Below are positions 24,675 to 36,807 of a DNA stretch of 64,000 nt, one piece after another. The DNA lies in NCBI GenBank assembly GCA_029531795.1, contig JAPEIS010000013.1, positions 2,294,001-2,358,000 on the forward strand, given 5' to 3'. The notes under the pieces were generated by a model. That model was not told the origin of the DNA and searched no databases. It worked only from the letters and a program-made list of their open reading frames with translations. The stretch's first letter is position 1. Each line of letters begins with the position of its first letter. Source of the DNA: Sclerotinia nivalis (lineage: Eukaryota > Ascomycota > Leotiomycetes > Helotiales > Sclerotiniaceae). A program made the translations under genes and the position numbers.

Positions 24675-25328
24675 ATGTTTTTGTGTTTTTTGCTTTATTT
24701 GTTGTTTTTGTGATGGAATTGGGAGTTGTGGGTTGTAGATTCCGAGAAGGGAGCAGTGGAGGTTAAAGGAAGTGGGGTGGGTAGGGAACGCTGTAATTCT
24801 CGTTCTGTTTTTATTAGCATGTTTTGGGGTCCTTTGTTTATTATATTATTTGGCTTTTGTGCTGAATGAAGAATGGGTAAGCGGAGTGCCTTTTTTGGGG
24901 GGGGATCGTGGGGCCCACTAACTAACCTTCAGTGAAATATCCGAAAATGAAGGGGAAATATAAACACGACATCGATCAATGTGCATGAAATTCATAGAAA
25001 ATTTCAGAAATTCGCAAAGATATGCAATATTTCAAATTGTAGATGCTGATATTCTGTATCTAAATAAAATTTATTTTATAAATTCATGAAATACGATCGC
25101 GAGACGCAAGATGAGAAGGTAAAAAATGCAGAGTTCCGCGGATCGACAAACCCGTCCGTCCCAAATATTCTCCTCAAATATTTGAACCAAGTAATCGCAG
25201 GAATTTCGCAGCGAAAACGAAGAAGAATAATAGTAAAAAAAGCAAAAAACCCCAAGCAAAAACCACCTTAGACGCAAATAACACGGTAACCACGCGAACT
25301 AGCAAGCGGATAAATCACCAAATACCCT
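24675..25328. other. Intergenic
   Basis: T-rich tract immediately after the tRNA (24675-24712, TTTTT runs) is a suitable pol III terminator. No protein gene seen. Confidence 0.5.
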
Positions 25329-28048
25329 CTAAGCATTAGGAGCCGTCTTGCTCATATAAGTATCATGCTTAGCAGTCCTATGAGTCAACTGTCCACATCT
25401 CTCACAAATATGAGCCAATTGACATCTAGTCCTCTTCCTAATACAAGTCCCCCGTTGCCACATTTGACAAGAAGCAAATGGTAACTCAAGATTTGGATCC
25501 CGTGTAGAAGTCTCCTCATTTTGATTCAAGGTTTGTCGACGAGATGGCGAATGAGAATTGTCGGGCCAATTCTCTGTCATAGAACCCGAGATGTGTGGAG
25601 AATTTGTCTGAGATTGGTGATGATCGAGACGACCTTCTCGATGGAAATGATGAGATTCTCTGGTTGTGCGATCACGGCCTGATTTTTCACTCTTGGGAAA
25701 TGCATCCTCGTGCTCGTGATAGATGCTTCGATGTCCACCGTTACATATCGAGCAGATATGTCGCAAAGTACAATTCGTGACTCTGACGGCACATCTACCA
25801 GCATTCCAATTTGGACATGTCTCGATGGATGGATCATTATTCACGGCTCGAAAATTGGGCTGGTACTGATGATGATGGAGAGATGAATGTTGAAGATCAC
25901 ATTTTAGACATAAGTGTTGAAGTCCACATGCTTTATTGCAACGTCCTCTATAGTTGTAGATTAGGCAATATCCAGGTTGTAAGGGTGCTACTCCAGGTAT
26001 ATCTTGTGAATTGGAAGTACCTGGGTGACTGAATGAGGGTTGGGATTGAATAAGTACTGATGAACAGGTGGCTTTTGATGATGTATGGGAATGGATACCG
26101 GAATCGATGAATGATTGTTCTGTTTCTTGTTCTTCAGATTCGCTATCATTATTGCTAGAATCAGAATCCTGATGTATTCCAGTTTGAGTAGATTTCTGGT
26201 CTTCCCAAGAGCTCGAATCTTCATCAGATGACCAATCATCAATTATCTTATCGTATTCGTCTTCATCTCCATCTTCATCGCTTGAACTGAGCTCCGTACT
26301 AAGCTCTGAACTATCTTCTTCCGAAGACTCAGTATCAGAATCTTGGACTACGGATGGTTTTTTCCCAGTAACTTTATGCGATCCAGAAGCTTTGATGGTA
26401 GCCTTAGTCCCCAGATGCGCGGTCTTCGGCTTCTTGGTGACGGCAAAGTGAGGATCCTGATTAGTTTCATCTTCACTTACAATTGATTTTCTTTTCTTCG
26501 TACCCGTCTTGATATTCTGATTTTTGTCTTTCTCACAGGCGGGGCTTTCTCGAATATCCGGAGCAGTACGATTGACTTGGGGACGTTTAAAATCCCCAAC
26601 CTTAGTGGTTGGAACGACTGTACCAGGTACAATCCGAGTCTTTTGTGGAGGCAATGATGATAATGGCACTCCCCACGCACTTGCAAGTTGCTCGTCGTAT
26701 CTGGCGGTGGTTTGTTTTGTTTGTCTCCTGGAGCTTTCTGGATCTTCACGATCCATATCGACGTCAGAATTGCCATAAGGATCTTCAGTTGGAGCTTCAT
26801 TTTCTAAATTTGTTGAAGCACTTTTATGCGGACGATCAATCTTTTTGCTTTCTGGTGGAACGACTCTCGTTGAGGGTGGATTTCTAATAAGTGCCAATGG
26901 AACCGCTGCAAATGCCTTTGTACCTTGTTCTACTTCTCTTATTTTAGACGCCGCTGCTGTACTCGCTTGAGGTGTTCTCGTATCTTTGCCGTCATTCATT
27001 GTTCCATTTGATTCACCCACACTCGGAAGAATATTTTCATGCTCAGCGCTCAACAAAGGAGTATTGTTTTCAACATTGGATCGCATATTAGAATCTTCCA
27101 TTTGACGAGCATCTGCTTCAGGGGATTCTGGCGGAGTACTCTGCCGAGCACTCGAACGCATATCCTGATCTGAAGGAGTATCGATAATTTGTGATCGTTC
27201 CAATAATACAGCATCCTTAACCCCGTCAAAAGTCTTTGAGATGTGTTCTGGAACTTCCGCTGGTTCAGTAATTCCCGTACGATGACAAGTTTCTCCTGGT
27301 GCATGGCAATGAAATGCGCAAACTGGCAATCCAGAATCATGAACATCTCGCCAATCCGTATCAAAACCTCTAATATGATCTCTATGGAAGAGATCCACTA
27401 GATGAAAATCGGCAAATATGTCCGGATTGCCTCTACCAGCAGAAATAAACTTTTTGCGATTATCCCTTTGTGATGCAGTTGCAGGTCCAGTTTCTCGACC
27501 CCAAGACCAGGCTGCTGATGCTGCGGAATACCATCTCAATAAACTTCCCTTTGAAGTATTTCGATAAATTTCTTCCACGTGAAAATGAATCTCCTGTTTG
27601 TGTTTGAACTCATAGGTTCTAATTGCATCAATTGTCTTGTTCATCAAGTCGTGAAGTGCAAATTCCTCCGCCACATAATAAATCCATCTTAGACGTTGGG
27701 TATAAATTGGATCGATTTCCATTGGTGCTGTTGGTACTTTTCCATGGTATGCATAAAGTGCAATACATGTGAAAGTATCATACTTGTTCTGAGCACACGT
27801 AAGAGTGAATCTACCATCAGCTTGTTTCTTCCTCCGACAAAACTGAGCAAATTTGGGAGAAAGTCGAGTCAATGGTTTGGTATGGAAAGTGATTTCTTGC
27901 TCTTTGCATGCAATGTTGCAAATTGTTGCAGTTTCAATCCCTAGAATGCTATAGAGAATTAGCATTGAGCTGATATATTGAGAGATTGAGGTCTTTACTC
28001 TGGAGTAATGGGCCATTCATTCCTTTCGTTTGCCTCACTGGAAGCCAT
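25329..28048 (-). CDS. BTB/POZ protein with three C-terminal compound zinc knuckles, copy 2
   Basis: Two exons, 28048-27999 and 27948-25329, 889 aa. The intron is 50 nt and the phase is 2, as in the other two BTB genes. Exon 1 encodes MASSEANERNEWPITP. The BTB core spans roughly residues 18-140, with LRWIYYVAEEFALHDLMNKT. A conserved block CAFHCHAPGETCHRTG follows near 230. Residues 280-690 are disordered, acidic and Ser-rich (long SSEEDSSELSTELSSSDEDGD tract, split here for brevity). The C-terminus has three repeated zinc modules starting near 711, 754 and 843. Each has a CCCH part (C-x7/8-C-x3/6-C-x3-H) followed by C-x2-C and two His. The modules suggest RNA or protein binding. No annotated family combines exactly these parts to my knowledge. 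Confidence 0.82.
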
Positions 28049-28698
28049 TGTGGAGGAATGAATAGAGGTTGATTTTGTATGAAGATATAAGTCTCAATAA
28101 GGTATTGTAAAACTCCAGAGATCATACACAGAAAAGCGAAAAAAGGATTGAGGTCTCAGCTGAAGTGAAATCGTATAGCGCAAGGCTGAAGAGTAAAGGG
28201 TGAAATTGAGGGGTGGATGGCTGATCGAGGAAGACGCGACTTTGCACGGACCAATGTCTCGAAAGCATGTGATATGATACATATTTCCTTCCTTCCTTCT
28301 CTCACTATCGAATATTGAATGCTGATTTTCATAAGCTACATCACATCTTGTCAAACTCAAAAATGTTACAAATCTAGGTCACATTTATCCCTGAGATATT
28401 TGGCTTTACGATATTTTGTATTGGTTAGATATTAATGATATAAAGCAGAATGATCCCCCCTACAAATACGACATGCATGTAATCTCTTGCATTCCCCATT
28501 ATCGCACCCCCGGTAAAATCTGTTAAAGTCACTACAAGTTTATTGTGAAAGATTGGAATCCTGAGGAGAAGTGGGATTGGGATTATTAGATACGAAAGTA
28601 CTAACCCTGGATGTATCGACACCACGGCCATAATTTGACATTATGGAGCCAGATGTAGTATGATTTGTATCGTTCCTCATAGTAGTAATTGGGGTTCT
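28049..28698. other. Intergenic between the two minus-strand BTB genes
   Basis: No supported gene. It contains the promoter of copy 2 and the 3' flank of copy 3. Confidence 0.5.
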
Positions 28699-30044
28699 TT
28701 ATTTGATACTGGCTGAGAGATCTTCGTTGTGATTTTTGCGAATCCCTAGTGTAGCATGAAGTTGTTGTTGCTGTATCCCTCGACTAGGACCTGTAGGTTC
28801 AGATCTTCTATCCCGTGAAGTATTTCCACCGACTATAACAAATGGTCGCTTCCTACTCGAGGCGTCCTCATCGTTGGTCTCAAGAGGTCGTTTCCCTGTA
28901 ATTGAAACATCATCCTGAGTGCTTCCTAGTATTGGACTCGGACTCCTCGGCCTCTTCCCCACAACAATTGTGCTCGCAGATTGATTTATATCATTTTGTT
29001 CTTCGTCATCTTCTTTCTTAATCTTCTTCGTATGGGTCGTTGTGGTCCTTTGTTGAGTCTTTTCTTGTGTCAAAATTAGGAGGTCGTCCTCATAATCCCC
29101 GTCGTCGTCACTATCCTCCATCACTTCTGGATTTCCACTAGCACTGATACTTCCTTGCATAGAGTCTTTCATTCCATTGCACATTGGAACATTCTGGCTC
29201 TGCCTACTGTCAATTGTATGAATTTTCTCGCGATGTTTGTAATCATGTGAGGGTTTCCATGATGCAAGTAAAGCCAGGCGCTGACAGATTTCACCTGTCG
29301 TATGTGTATGAAAAGTACAAGGGTCAAGTCCACTTCCAACAGAAGGAATCCGGTAATCACTGGTCGCATTCGAGATGCTGGATTCAAATCGCAACTGGAT
29401 CTTCATAATATCGTAAAGAATGTCCGCTTTATCTTTGAAACCCTCGAGACGTTTCAATTTCTGACTATTTGGAGAACTTGGTCGACCAAAATACCATGCC
29501 GCACTCAGACCACAGTAAAATCGTAAGGAGCTTTTCCTCGTAGTATTCTTGTAGACCTCCGGCATGTGCTTATAAATCTCTCGATCAAATCGATAAGCAT
29601 GAAACTGAATCGCATCCATGGTTTTGTCCATTAAATCAATGATTTCGAATCTTTCGGCCAAGTAATATAATTCTCGCATTTGTCGACCATAAGAACTAGA
29701 TTCAGGACCATCCTCAATGGGGCAAGTTGGAACATGCCCTTTATACAAGTATGTGACGAGAATAGAAAATGCGTTTTCGAATCGTGGTTCACAGTGGAAT
29801 TGATATTTTCCTTTCTCCTTGAGTACTTTCATATGATTTTCGAAGGCTGTGGAACGACTTGAGAGGAGTTTCTTATGAAAGGCCACTTCTTTCTTTTGTT
29901 TTCCAACTTGAACAGTGACAAACTCTGTTCCTAAAGCTCTGAAGATGGGAAATTGGAAATTAGGAATTGTTCTCAATTCTCCATGAGAGTAAGTACTTAC
30001 TTTTCGTCCAGAGGCCAATCGTCTTTTGGATATTGGTGTGCCAT
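28699..30044 (-). CDS. BTB/POZ-domain protein, copy 3
   Basis: Two exons, 30044-30001 and 29938-28699, 427 aa, with a 62-nt intron (donor GTAAGT, acceptor CTTCAG) in phase 2. Exon 1 encodes MAHQYPKDDWPLDEK. The BTB core is the clearest of the three: EFVTVQVGKQKKEVAFHKKL, then STAFENH, YLYKGHVPT and LYYLAERFEIIDLMDKTMDA. The block CTFHTHTTGEICQRL matches the corresponding His/Cys block of the other copies. The tail is charged with an acidic run (EDSDDDGDYEDD) and basic patches (TKKIKKEDDEE) that could be a nuclear signal. Copies 2 and 3 are tandem and in the same orientation, while copy 1 is inverted, so local duplication is likely. There is no zinc tail here. Confidence 0.82.
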
Positions 30045-31018
30045 TGTAGGGGTAAGTTATATTGGCATGGAGTATTCTTCAAGAGGTAGTCCTGAGAGCT
30101 TTGGACGTTGAGAGCTTTGGACGTTGAGAGCTTTGGACGTTGAGAACTTTAAGGTCAAGAAGTAAATAAGATAAATTGCAAAGAAGATCAAATAAAATAT
30201 CGATCAAAAAGTGAATTCCTCTTACGCGTGAACTGGAGGGAGGAGACGCGCAACGCACAGACCATCTTATTGTCCTCGAGTTATTGAAGTGAATGAATGT
30301 TTCAATCTCTTATCATGTCTCAAATCCACGGTCATTGGTAGCTTCACAAGTATTGGTGGCTTAAGAGAGAACAATAGTTCCAAGAGGAAGTGCTCCTAAA
30401 CTAGATTGATAGTTCTGTGGCTAGAATATAGCTGGCTCACTTGATACCTGGCAGACACATCTGAAGCCGATATGAGATATGAGGGTTTCCTTCTATCTAC
30501 CATCATAAGTCCAAGAACATGACATAACATTATCGGATAACCTTGTGTCTGGAAAGGGGGGCGAAAGTCAAATAGAGCGATAGAGAGAGAGGAGGAGAGA
30601 GAGTCCCTTGGTAAGGTGCTGTGCTCGTAAGGATGGAAGCACGGGCACCGTCACCGTCACGGTCAAAAGAACTAGGAGGATCTAGGAAGGGACGGGATAT
30701 TCCCATCCCTTCGATACTAATCTTCTCGCGATGATCATACGAACGTGAACGTGAATGTGAATGTGAATGTGAATGTGATAATGGCGTCGCTGTGTGTGAC
30801 TAAGATCAGAAGTGGAAATGCCAATTCATCCCTCACTTCGGGTCTAAGGTTACCGTAGACTAATCCACCCCCATCAAGGTCGAAATCCTAGCCCAACAAA
30901 TTGCCCCCGCACCACTTATCAATAGTCCTTGAAGATATATATTCTTGGGATTTTAACAATGGTTTAATTATAAGTGAACATCATCCTGAGACATTGCATA
31001 CCCCAGATCCCATCTTAC
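30045..31018. other. Intergenic with two short tandem repeats
   Basis: No gene seen. A 20-bp unit (GAGAGCTTTGGACGTT type) is repeated about three times at 30094-30150. A 6-bp GTGAAT/GTGAAC array lies at 30745-30778. A GAGA tract is present at 30582-30602. Confidence 0.6.
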
Positions 31019-32499
31019 TCACAACATCGCCAACCAATTAATAATCATCATACTCTTCACTAAATTCCCCTTCAAATCCAAATGTACCCCATCATATTTC
31101 CTCGCTTGAATACTCATATTCCAAGTCCCCAAATGTTCCAATCCCCTCTTTCTCGCCTCAATTCCAACTGCCTCTTCGTATAACATCAATGCTTTATTGC
31201 CCTGACTTACAATCCATTCGTCCGTCTTTTCTTTTCCTGCTGCGTTCGGAGTGACGAAAAGTCCTTTCCATTTGCCTCGACCAATTGTAGAGTCTATGAG
31301 CATAACCAAAGCGTCAAGCCATTGGATTGTTTTGGGAAGGTCAAGATCAGACCATAGACCATGACCGAAAATTATGGCCATGGGTTTGGAAGTAGGATGA
31401 ACGAGAAGGTCGGCTTGAAGGCGAGATATCTCATCTTCGGGTATGTTATAGTAAACAATCTCTTCCACTGTTATGAATATTAGTGGTGGGGAATCCACCG
31501 AGGTATTGGAGTACTTACTCATGACGTTGATGGAATTGGAACAAGATATACTTCCTGGATCATGAGCCTCCACATCCGAGGTCTTGTATATACCCTGTAC
31601 CGAACAAGCTTTTACATCGAACTGCTCATTACAAAAACATTCCTTCCTAAACTTCAGTCAGCACTTTGCTCTTCAATTCTCCCAGTGGTATGATAGAAGA
31701 GGCACCACTGGCAAGGCACGCAAGGAGAGAAGGAACTAGCTCAGAATATCTTCAAGAAGATTCTGAACATTCAACCGAGGGGAAAATCCTTTCGGACGAG
31801 AGCCGAGACACTACACAAAACCTTACCTCTCTTGTATATTAAAATTCCAATCCGTCACGGCACCATACCCAATATCCTTCCTCAAAAAGATATTGAAACA
31901 TCCTAGAACATGTCTCAACATGCTATCCCCAATAACCATCACTTTTTCAAATCTTCCAAATATCTCACATATCTCCTCAGATGTAAACCAACGAAAGTCA
32001 CAATCCCTAGGCATATATGGTGCATCGAATCCAATGCGACCGCCGGATGTCATAGCCGTTAGCATAGATTGTCGGCTCGAGCATAAAGGACTGAAAGGAG
32101 CATGAAGATCTAGAGAGGAAATGTTGCAAGCGTTTCGAAATTTATAGGTTGCAAATGCGTCGGTGGTATCAGGAGCTCGATAGGTATTTGATTCTACAGG
32201 CTGAAACGGGACATGGGCGGTAGTCCCATTATTCAAATCGACAATGGACTTTGAGGACTATATTGTATGAGTCTTGCACGTACATTGATGATGGAATGAG
32301 CAAAAACCTCTGCAACTGCAACCTTAGGTAACAATCCATGAACCAAGAACAGACAACCACAAACAATCAATGAGATTCCAATTCTCGTCGGTGTCACTCG
32401 AAATCCAGAGAAGCGTGAGTGACGGCTTGCCCGAGCCCATCTATAGGGGAGGTTAGGTGAAGTGATGGGAGTTGTGAATGGATCCTCCTTTTGCCACAT
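31019..32499 (-). CDS. Membrane-anchored SGNH/PC-esterase-like protein
   Basis: Four exons: 32499-32284, about 32257-31827, 31646-31519 and 31467-31019, giving about 407 aa. A single N-terminal membrane helix (IGISLIVCGCLFLVHGLL) near residues 38-56 makes it a type II protein. The catalytic-type block MVIGDSMLRHVLG follows the ARG-like motif TSGGRIGFDAPYMPRDCDFRW. After a 180-nt intron come ECFCNEQFDVKACSVQGIY, AHDPGSISC, IFGHGLWSDLDL and a final GTWNMSIQARKYDGVHLDL that supplies the D-x2-H pair. This is the GDS...DxxH pattern of plant and fungal PC-esterase (TBL-type) acyl esterases or transferases. It probably acts in the secretory pathway on glycans. The first intron is uncertain: acceptors giving 26, 35 or 83 nt all keep the frame. 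Confidence 0.75.
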
Positions 32500-33099
32500 T
32501 TTGATGGTCGGAAAAGAGGTTAGACAATGAACGAAAGATGAAGTGATGGTTTGTATGTTGATTATATGATCCGGGAGATTTGCATACTGGTGAAGCGATA
32601 TGGTTCAGATTTGAGGGCAGGAGAGATAATGGATGACGATGTGAATAAGAATAAGAGAAGAAAACCAAAACTCGTATGAATTGAAGTACATCACCATTTT
32701 TGGAAGCCGTGATCAAAGGAGATAAAAAGGAAGCCGCGCTTGAGTTCTTTTCCCCCCATGCTTCGAGTACTCCTCAAGAAGACAGCCATTCATGAATTTT
32801 CGAATGAAGAAATTATGCCGCACAAGGAACTTGTGGACATTCAAAACGCCAGAATGAACACGATTTGTTGCGTCCATGTATATTGAATGTGGAATTATAT
32901 AGAAAAATCCATTTCCCCTCTCACTCGAGTTTATTATTACAGTTATACTCGATCCATCCCATTGAACACATTTCTCGATGCCCCAATGAAACCTACACAC
33001 TTGAATGTCGCATAAGGGCCTATAACTCAAATACAAAATTAAATCCACTACAGCCCTTCTTGACCTCCCCTTAGATATGGTGAATTCCTTAATATCTAA
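32500..33099. other. Intergenic
   Basis: No gene supported. Promoter of the esterase-like gene and 3' flank of the SDR gene. Confidence 0.5.
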
Positions 33100-34197
33100 T
33101 CATCCGCCCAAGATGGAGCGTATGGGATACGTCAATGCCTTTGCAATATCCATTACCCATCCTCCCCAACCTCTCATCGTCTCAACTGTATTCAGCAACC
33201 TCACAAACCTTGCGCCAAAGACCTCGAGTTCGATGCAATCATCGGCATAAGCCTCCCATACAGCTTTTTCAATTCCTTCTTTTGATGTTTCCGGCAACAA
33301 ATTAAATTCACCTTCCACTCGAACCTTTGGACCAATAACCAAAGCTCTACCAACTATTCTTGTGTCTGCCATCAGTCTTGTGCCGGCATCTACAACATCT
33401 TCCGGTTTGCCCATCGCTCCACCCGCCAATATTAATCTACCTCCTGCAGGTATCAAAGGTGTATCAATGAAATAGGGACATAACATGTTGACTCGAATAC
33501 CATTGACAAAAGCCGTAGATCTCAATGAGCGGAATAATCCCAGGACCCCATGTTTTGCGACTGCGTATTGAATTTGTCCAGGAAAAGGAGCGATAGATGC
33601 TACTGATCCAATCAATAGTAAATGTCTATCGGGTGTATTTGGACCAGGTGTTGTGGATGGATTGGCTTTTTGTGACCTAGGATTTCGAGGAAGATACCAC
33701 ATAGCCAAATGTGCTGTATACATAACTCCAAGTAAATCAACATCAAAGGCCTTAAAGTTCGGCTTGGGTGGTTCCGGTGCATCTAAATTCAAAGGTTCCT
33801 GAAAACTCATGGGCTCCTCTGCAATTCCCGCATTTGCAACCACAGCGTCAATACCTTTAGATGGACTTAGCTCGGCAGCCGTACGAAAGAAGTCGACTTG
33901 TGATTGCCAATTCGTAACATCGCAATGTAAATAATGATGGTTTTGATTGCCAGTCTTCTTGCGTACTTCCTCGACCAATGCTTTCCCTCTTGTACTGTTG
34001 ACGTCTCCAATTATGACATTTGCTCCATTCTCTGCCCATTTCCTAAAGAATCCTTCACCAAATCCCGACGCTCCACCCGTTATAATAATCGTTTTTCCTG
34101 CTACCCATCCAGCATCGTATGGACTTGTGGTATCTATTGGGGGTGATTGTCTGATGATATCAACGATATTGTTTCGAGCTGAGTTGGAGGTAGTCAT
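33100..34197 (-). CDS. Short-chain dehydrogenase/reductase (SDR)
   Basis: Single exon, 365 aa from the ATG at 34197; the longer open frame begins with a non-ATG codon. Classical SDR motifs are present: TGGASGFGEG (coenzyme binding) near residue 38, CDVTNW, VVANAGIA (NAG motif), GSVASIAPF with the catalytic Ser, and YAVAKHG (YxxxK) near 215. The acidic IIGDVNS after the second strand favours NAD(H). The substrate cannot be told. The C-terminus beyond residue 300 is longer than in minimal SDRs (about 250 aa), resembling fungal 15-hydroxyprostaglandin-dehydrogenase-like proteins. The active-site set is complete, so the enzyme should be functional. Confidence 0.9.
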   Translation of the reverse strand: MTTSNSARNNIVDIIRQSPPIDTTSPYDAGWVAGKTIIITGGASGFGEGFFRKWAENGANVIIGDVNSTRGKALVEEVRKKTGNQNHHYLHCDVTNWQSQVDFFRTAAELSPSKGIDAVVANAGIAEEPMSFQEPLNLDAPEPPKPNFKAFDVDLLGVMYTAHLAMWYLPRNPRSQKANPSTTPGPNTPDRHLLLIGSVASIAPFPGQIQYAVAKHGVLGLFRSLRSTAFVNGIRVNMLCPYFIDTPLIPAGGRLILAGGAMGKPEDVVDAGTRLMADTRIVGRALVIGPKVRVEGEFNLLPETSKEGIEKAVWEAYADDCIELEVFGARFVRLLNTVETMRGWGGWVMDIAKALTYPIRSILGG

Positions 34198-35011
34198 ATC
34201 GTGAGACAAACTGTGTGTGATGTTCGTGAAGACGGCAAAGAAGGAGAAAACAGAGAAGAGGGAAGTCGTACCTCGCGGGGATTCTCAATGTTTACAAATG
34301 ATCTGCAAATCAAAAGAGTGCGGATTCTAGAGAACTTAATAGTTCATGTAGGGTGGCACAGACAAGAAATGAGGCTTGTGAGGAGAAGAGGGGAAGCTGA
34401 AACCGAGCAGCACAGAGAAGAAATAACCTTACGGGTATAGGAATCCTGAATCCTTATACATTTAAAGTAAGAGCAAACCTGATACTTAACACTTCCATGG
34501 TGAATTTCATGAATCGTAACAAAACATCTGAGGGGTAAGAGCTGGTGAGCTGAAAGTTGATAGTTGATTGTCGTGAGTTGTTACTGTACATCGTAACCTT
34601 CCATATGAGGCAATTGTGAGAGTTGATCCGAGCATAACCTTAATAAGCGGGGTTTAGGAAAGGTGGGGTAACCTACCGGACACAAGCACACCACTTTACC
34701 ACTTACTTACCACTTACTTACCACTTACCATTCACCACTTATCATTCGCCACTTACCACTTCTCTGAGTGAAGCTCAAACTCTGATATGCCTTTCTTAAT
34801 CTTTTGATTTTGATAGCAAGATTGTCCTTTTCAAGTAATCTTTCTCATATTATGGGAATATGAGAGATATACGGGAGTGTGTGGTTACAACACACCAATG
34901 TTCCATGATACCAGTCGTCGCCCAACACAATGTGCGACGCGAGTATGACACAAAGTTCATATGCCGTACACCAATATCTTTGTTTTCTATCCATTCAACC
35001 GAAGTCCGACA
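34198..35011. other. Intergenic; CCACTTA repeat
   Basis: No gene. An array built on CCACTTACTTA / CCACTTACCA runs from 34690 to 34762. Confidence 0.6.
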
Positions 35012-35919
35012 CTATTCTACCCTTTCAACGGTAAACTCTAGGATATTTCTACCAGTACTTTCTGGCATATCTTCTGGCTTCCATCCCATCTCCTCAATCG
35101 TTTTGAATCCCGCCGTCGTCTTCCATTTTGAACCTGTCTTTTCTGCCACTTCATCCCACATCTTTGCAAACGACTCCGGATCATGTAGCCAACTATCTCC
35201 TTTCATCAATTCTGTTCTCCCCTGGAGTTTTGCTGGGCCCCGATCTGGTACCCTGCAACTATGGTTCCGACACGTGATAGAGTGACCAAATTCTTCGCCG
35301 CAAGAACTTGGCCCTCCCACGTCCATTGATGGAGCACATGTGTAACCCAGACTATATCCATCTTTCCGTTCAACTTTTCTAGGGCTGATTCGGGCTCAGT
35401 ATATCACACTCGATATATCGGGCGTGGAATTTCTCTTTATCTCGATACATTTCATAGCCAGTCTCCCAGTGGTTGACGATATCTACTCCATAGAGATTGG
35501 TAGATGGTGCCCCGTTGTAGACGAGTTGGCGTAAATCTTGACCGATGAATGTACCTACATCCATTAGCGAAGCCCCGTCATTCAGACGTGATAGGGTGGT
35601 GCGGTATAGAGGATGGCGGGGAATACTAGGGTTGAGGAATATTCCTTGCCCAGTACACATATGGGATCGGATCGCCCACGCTTTGTCACGCTACGTGTTA
35701 TAAAAGTGAGCCTTTGAAATACAGCAAATTGGTGAAGTGCCTTACAATTGTATTGATATGGTGAACAACTTCGTCCCCTGGGATGTTGCTGTAGGTCTCA
35801 AGAAGGTGGCGAGTATCCACCGTCAATTTATTGTCAATGTTCGGAAAGTACCAGACAACATCAGTGCCATTGCTATATTCCTTGCACCATATTGGCTCGG
35901 ATTCTATCGACGTGGTCAT
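35012..35919 (-). pseudogene. Frameshifted SAM methyltransferase (meroterpenoid-cluster type)
   Basis: Exon 1 is 35919-35746 (starts MTTSIESEP; ends HHINTI) and exon 2 starts at 35690 with RDKAWAIRSHMC after a 55-nt intron. Exon 2 carries the SAM-binding core ASLMDVGTFIGQDLRQLV and NLYGVDI. The frame then stops at DILSPNQP. Conserved continuation appears in a second frame from about 35391 (ESALEKLNGKMDIVWVTHVL, GTIVAGYQIG) and in a third frame down to 35012 (LHDPESFAKMWDEV, ending TVERVE). No introns of acceptable length bridge these steps, so two indels are the simplest reading. The intact family (AusD/Trt5-like) methylates polyketide or terpenoid intermediates. Sequencing error is the alternative. 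Confidence 0.7.
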
Positions 35920-36588
35920 TTTTGACAAATATCGAAGTGTTCTGAGACGATATATGAAGGAAGCACGGCGGCATAAGAATTTGATCAAAGTCTGTCGAGG
36001 TGTTGGGTCCTTGATGCTACATATAAAAGAGTATAACGTTTCATTCGCGGCATGTGATTTGTGGTCCACTCAAATACCACATTCTCGGTGTCATACGTGG
36101 ACGGCACAGACAGCTATCTATCTGCACCCTCCTTGTCACATGGGTCACTGATGGTAAGCACTTACACGAAGACATTATACCGAAAGTTTTGGTCCCGCTT
36201 TGAACCTCTCGCAGGAAAACTTCTATGCATACCGAGAGTCTTAATTTAGCATTAAGTTCTCAATATACCATATTTATCTCGGAAGTTGAACTTTGAAGTG
36301 ACTTGAAGTTCTGCTAAGAATTGTGAAAAAGGTTTATATCTATTGATGAATTGTGCAATCCGGCAAACAGTTTTTTTAGTAAACAAAAACTACCACTATT
36401 ATATTACACCTGAACTTGTCCGGTTCCTGAGTAGTGTGTTCTCAGGTTCACTGCTTTGAGTACATTGCTTCAATTTGATGCTCTTCTTAAAACGAGACGT
36501 CATTTGTTACCATTATTTCGTTCCTGCTGGCCGCATTGCCTTCAGAATTGCTTCGAGTAATCTCAGTAGCAATAGAGGAACCATTTCG
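35920..36588. other. Intergenic
   Basis: No supported gene; AT-rich after 36250. Confidence 0.5.
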
Positions 36589-36807
36589 CTACTCTTTATG
36601 TTGGACATGGATCACATTTTCCTCCATGGTCTGGAAATAGTCTTCCTGATTCGTTTTCGGGAGCGCGGTCCTGCTGCGATTGAGGCTGTTTAGAGAGAAT
36701 ATCGAAAGTATACTACCGATGATACTTTCCGGCGAACTACCAGAGAGCAACGGACCCAGAGTTGGTAAGCATGCTGCAATCACCTCAATGCAGACCTCGA
36801 CTTCCAC
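36589..36807 (-). pseudogene. 3' fragment of a rhodopsin-like (SAT4-type) membrane protein
   Basis: About 70 residues: VEVCIEVIAACLPTLGPLL followed by SPESIIGSI and SIFSL. This is the last helix and start of the tail of SAT4/PTH11-type proteins, like the intact copy at 11-12.7 kb but distinct in sequence. I could not find the preceding six helices upstream on the minus strand, so it is a truncated remnant. Confidence 0.5.

Noticed and set aside
26477..27364. Minus-strand frames of 104-107 codons
   Set aside because: Alternate frames of the BTB zinc-knuckle gene.
36475..36693. 72-codon plus-strand frame
   Set aside because: Opposite strand of the rhodopsin-like fragment, which explains the sequence better.
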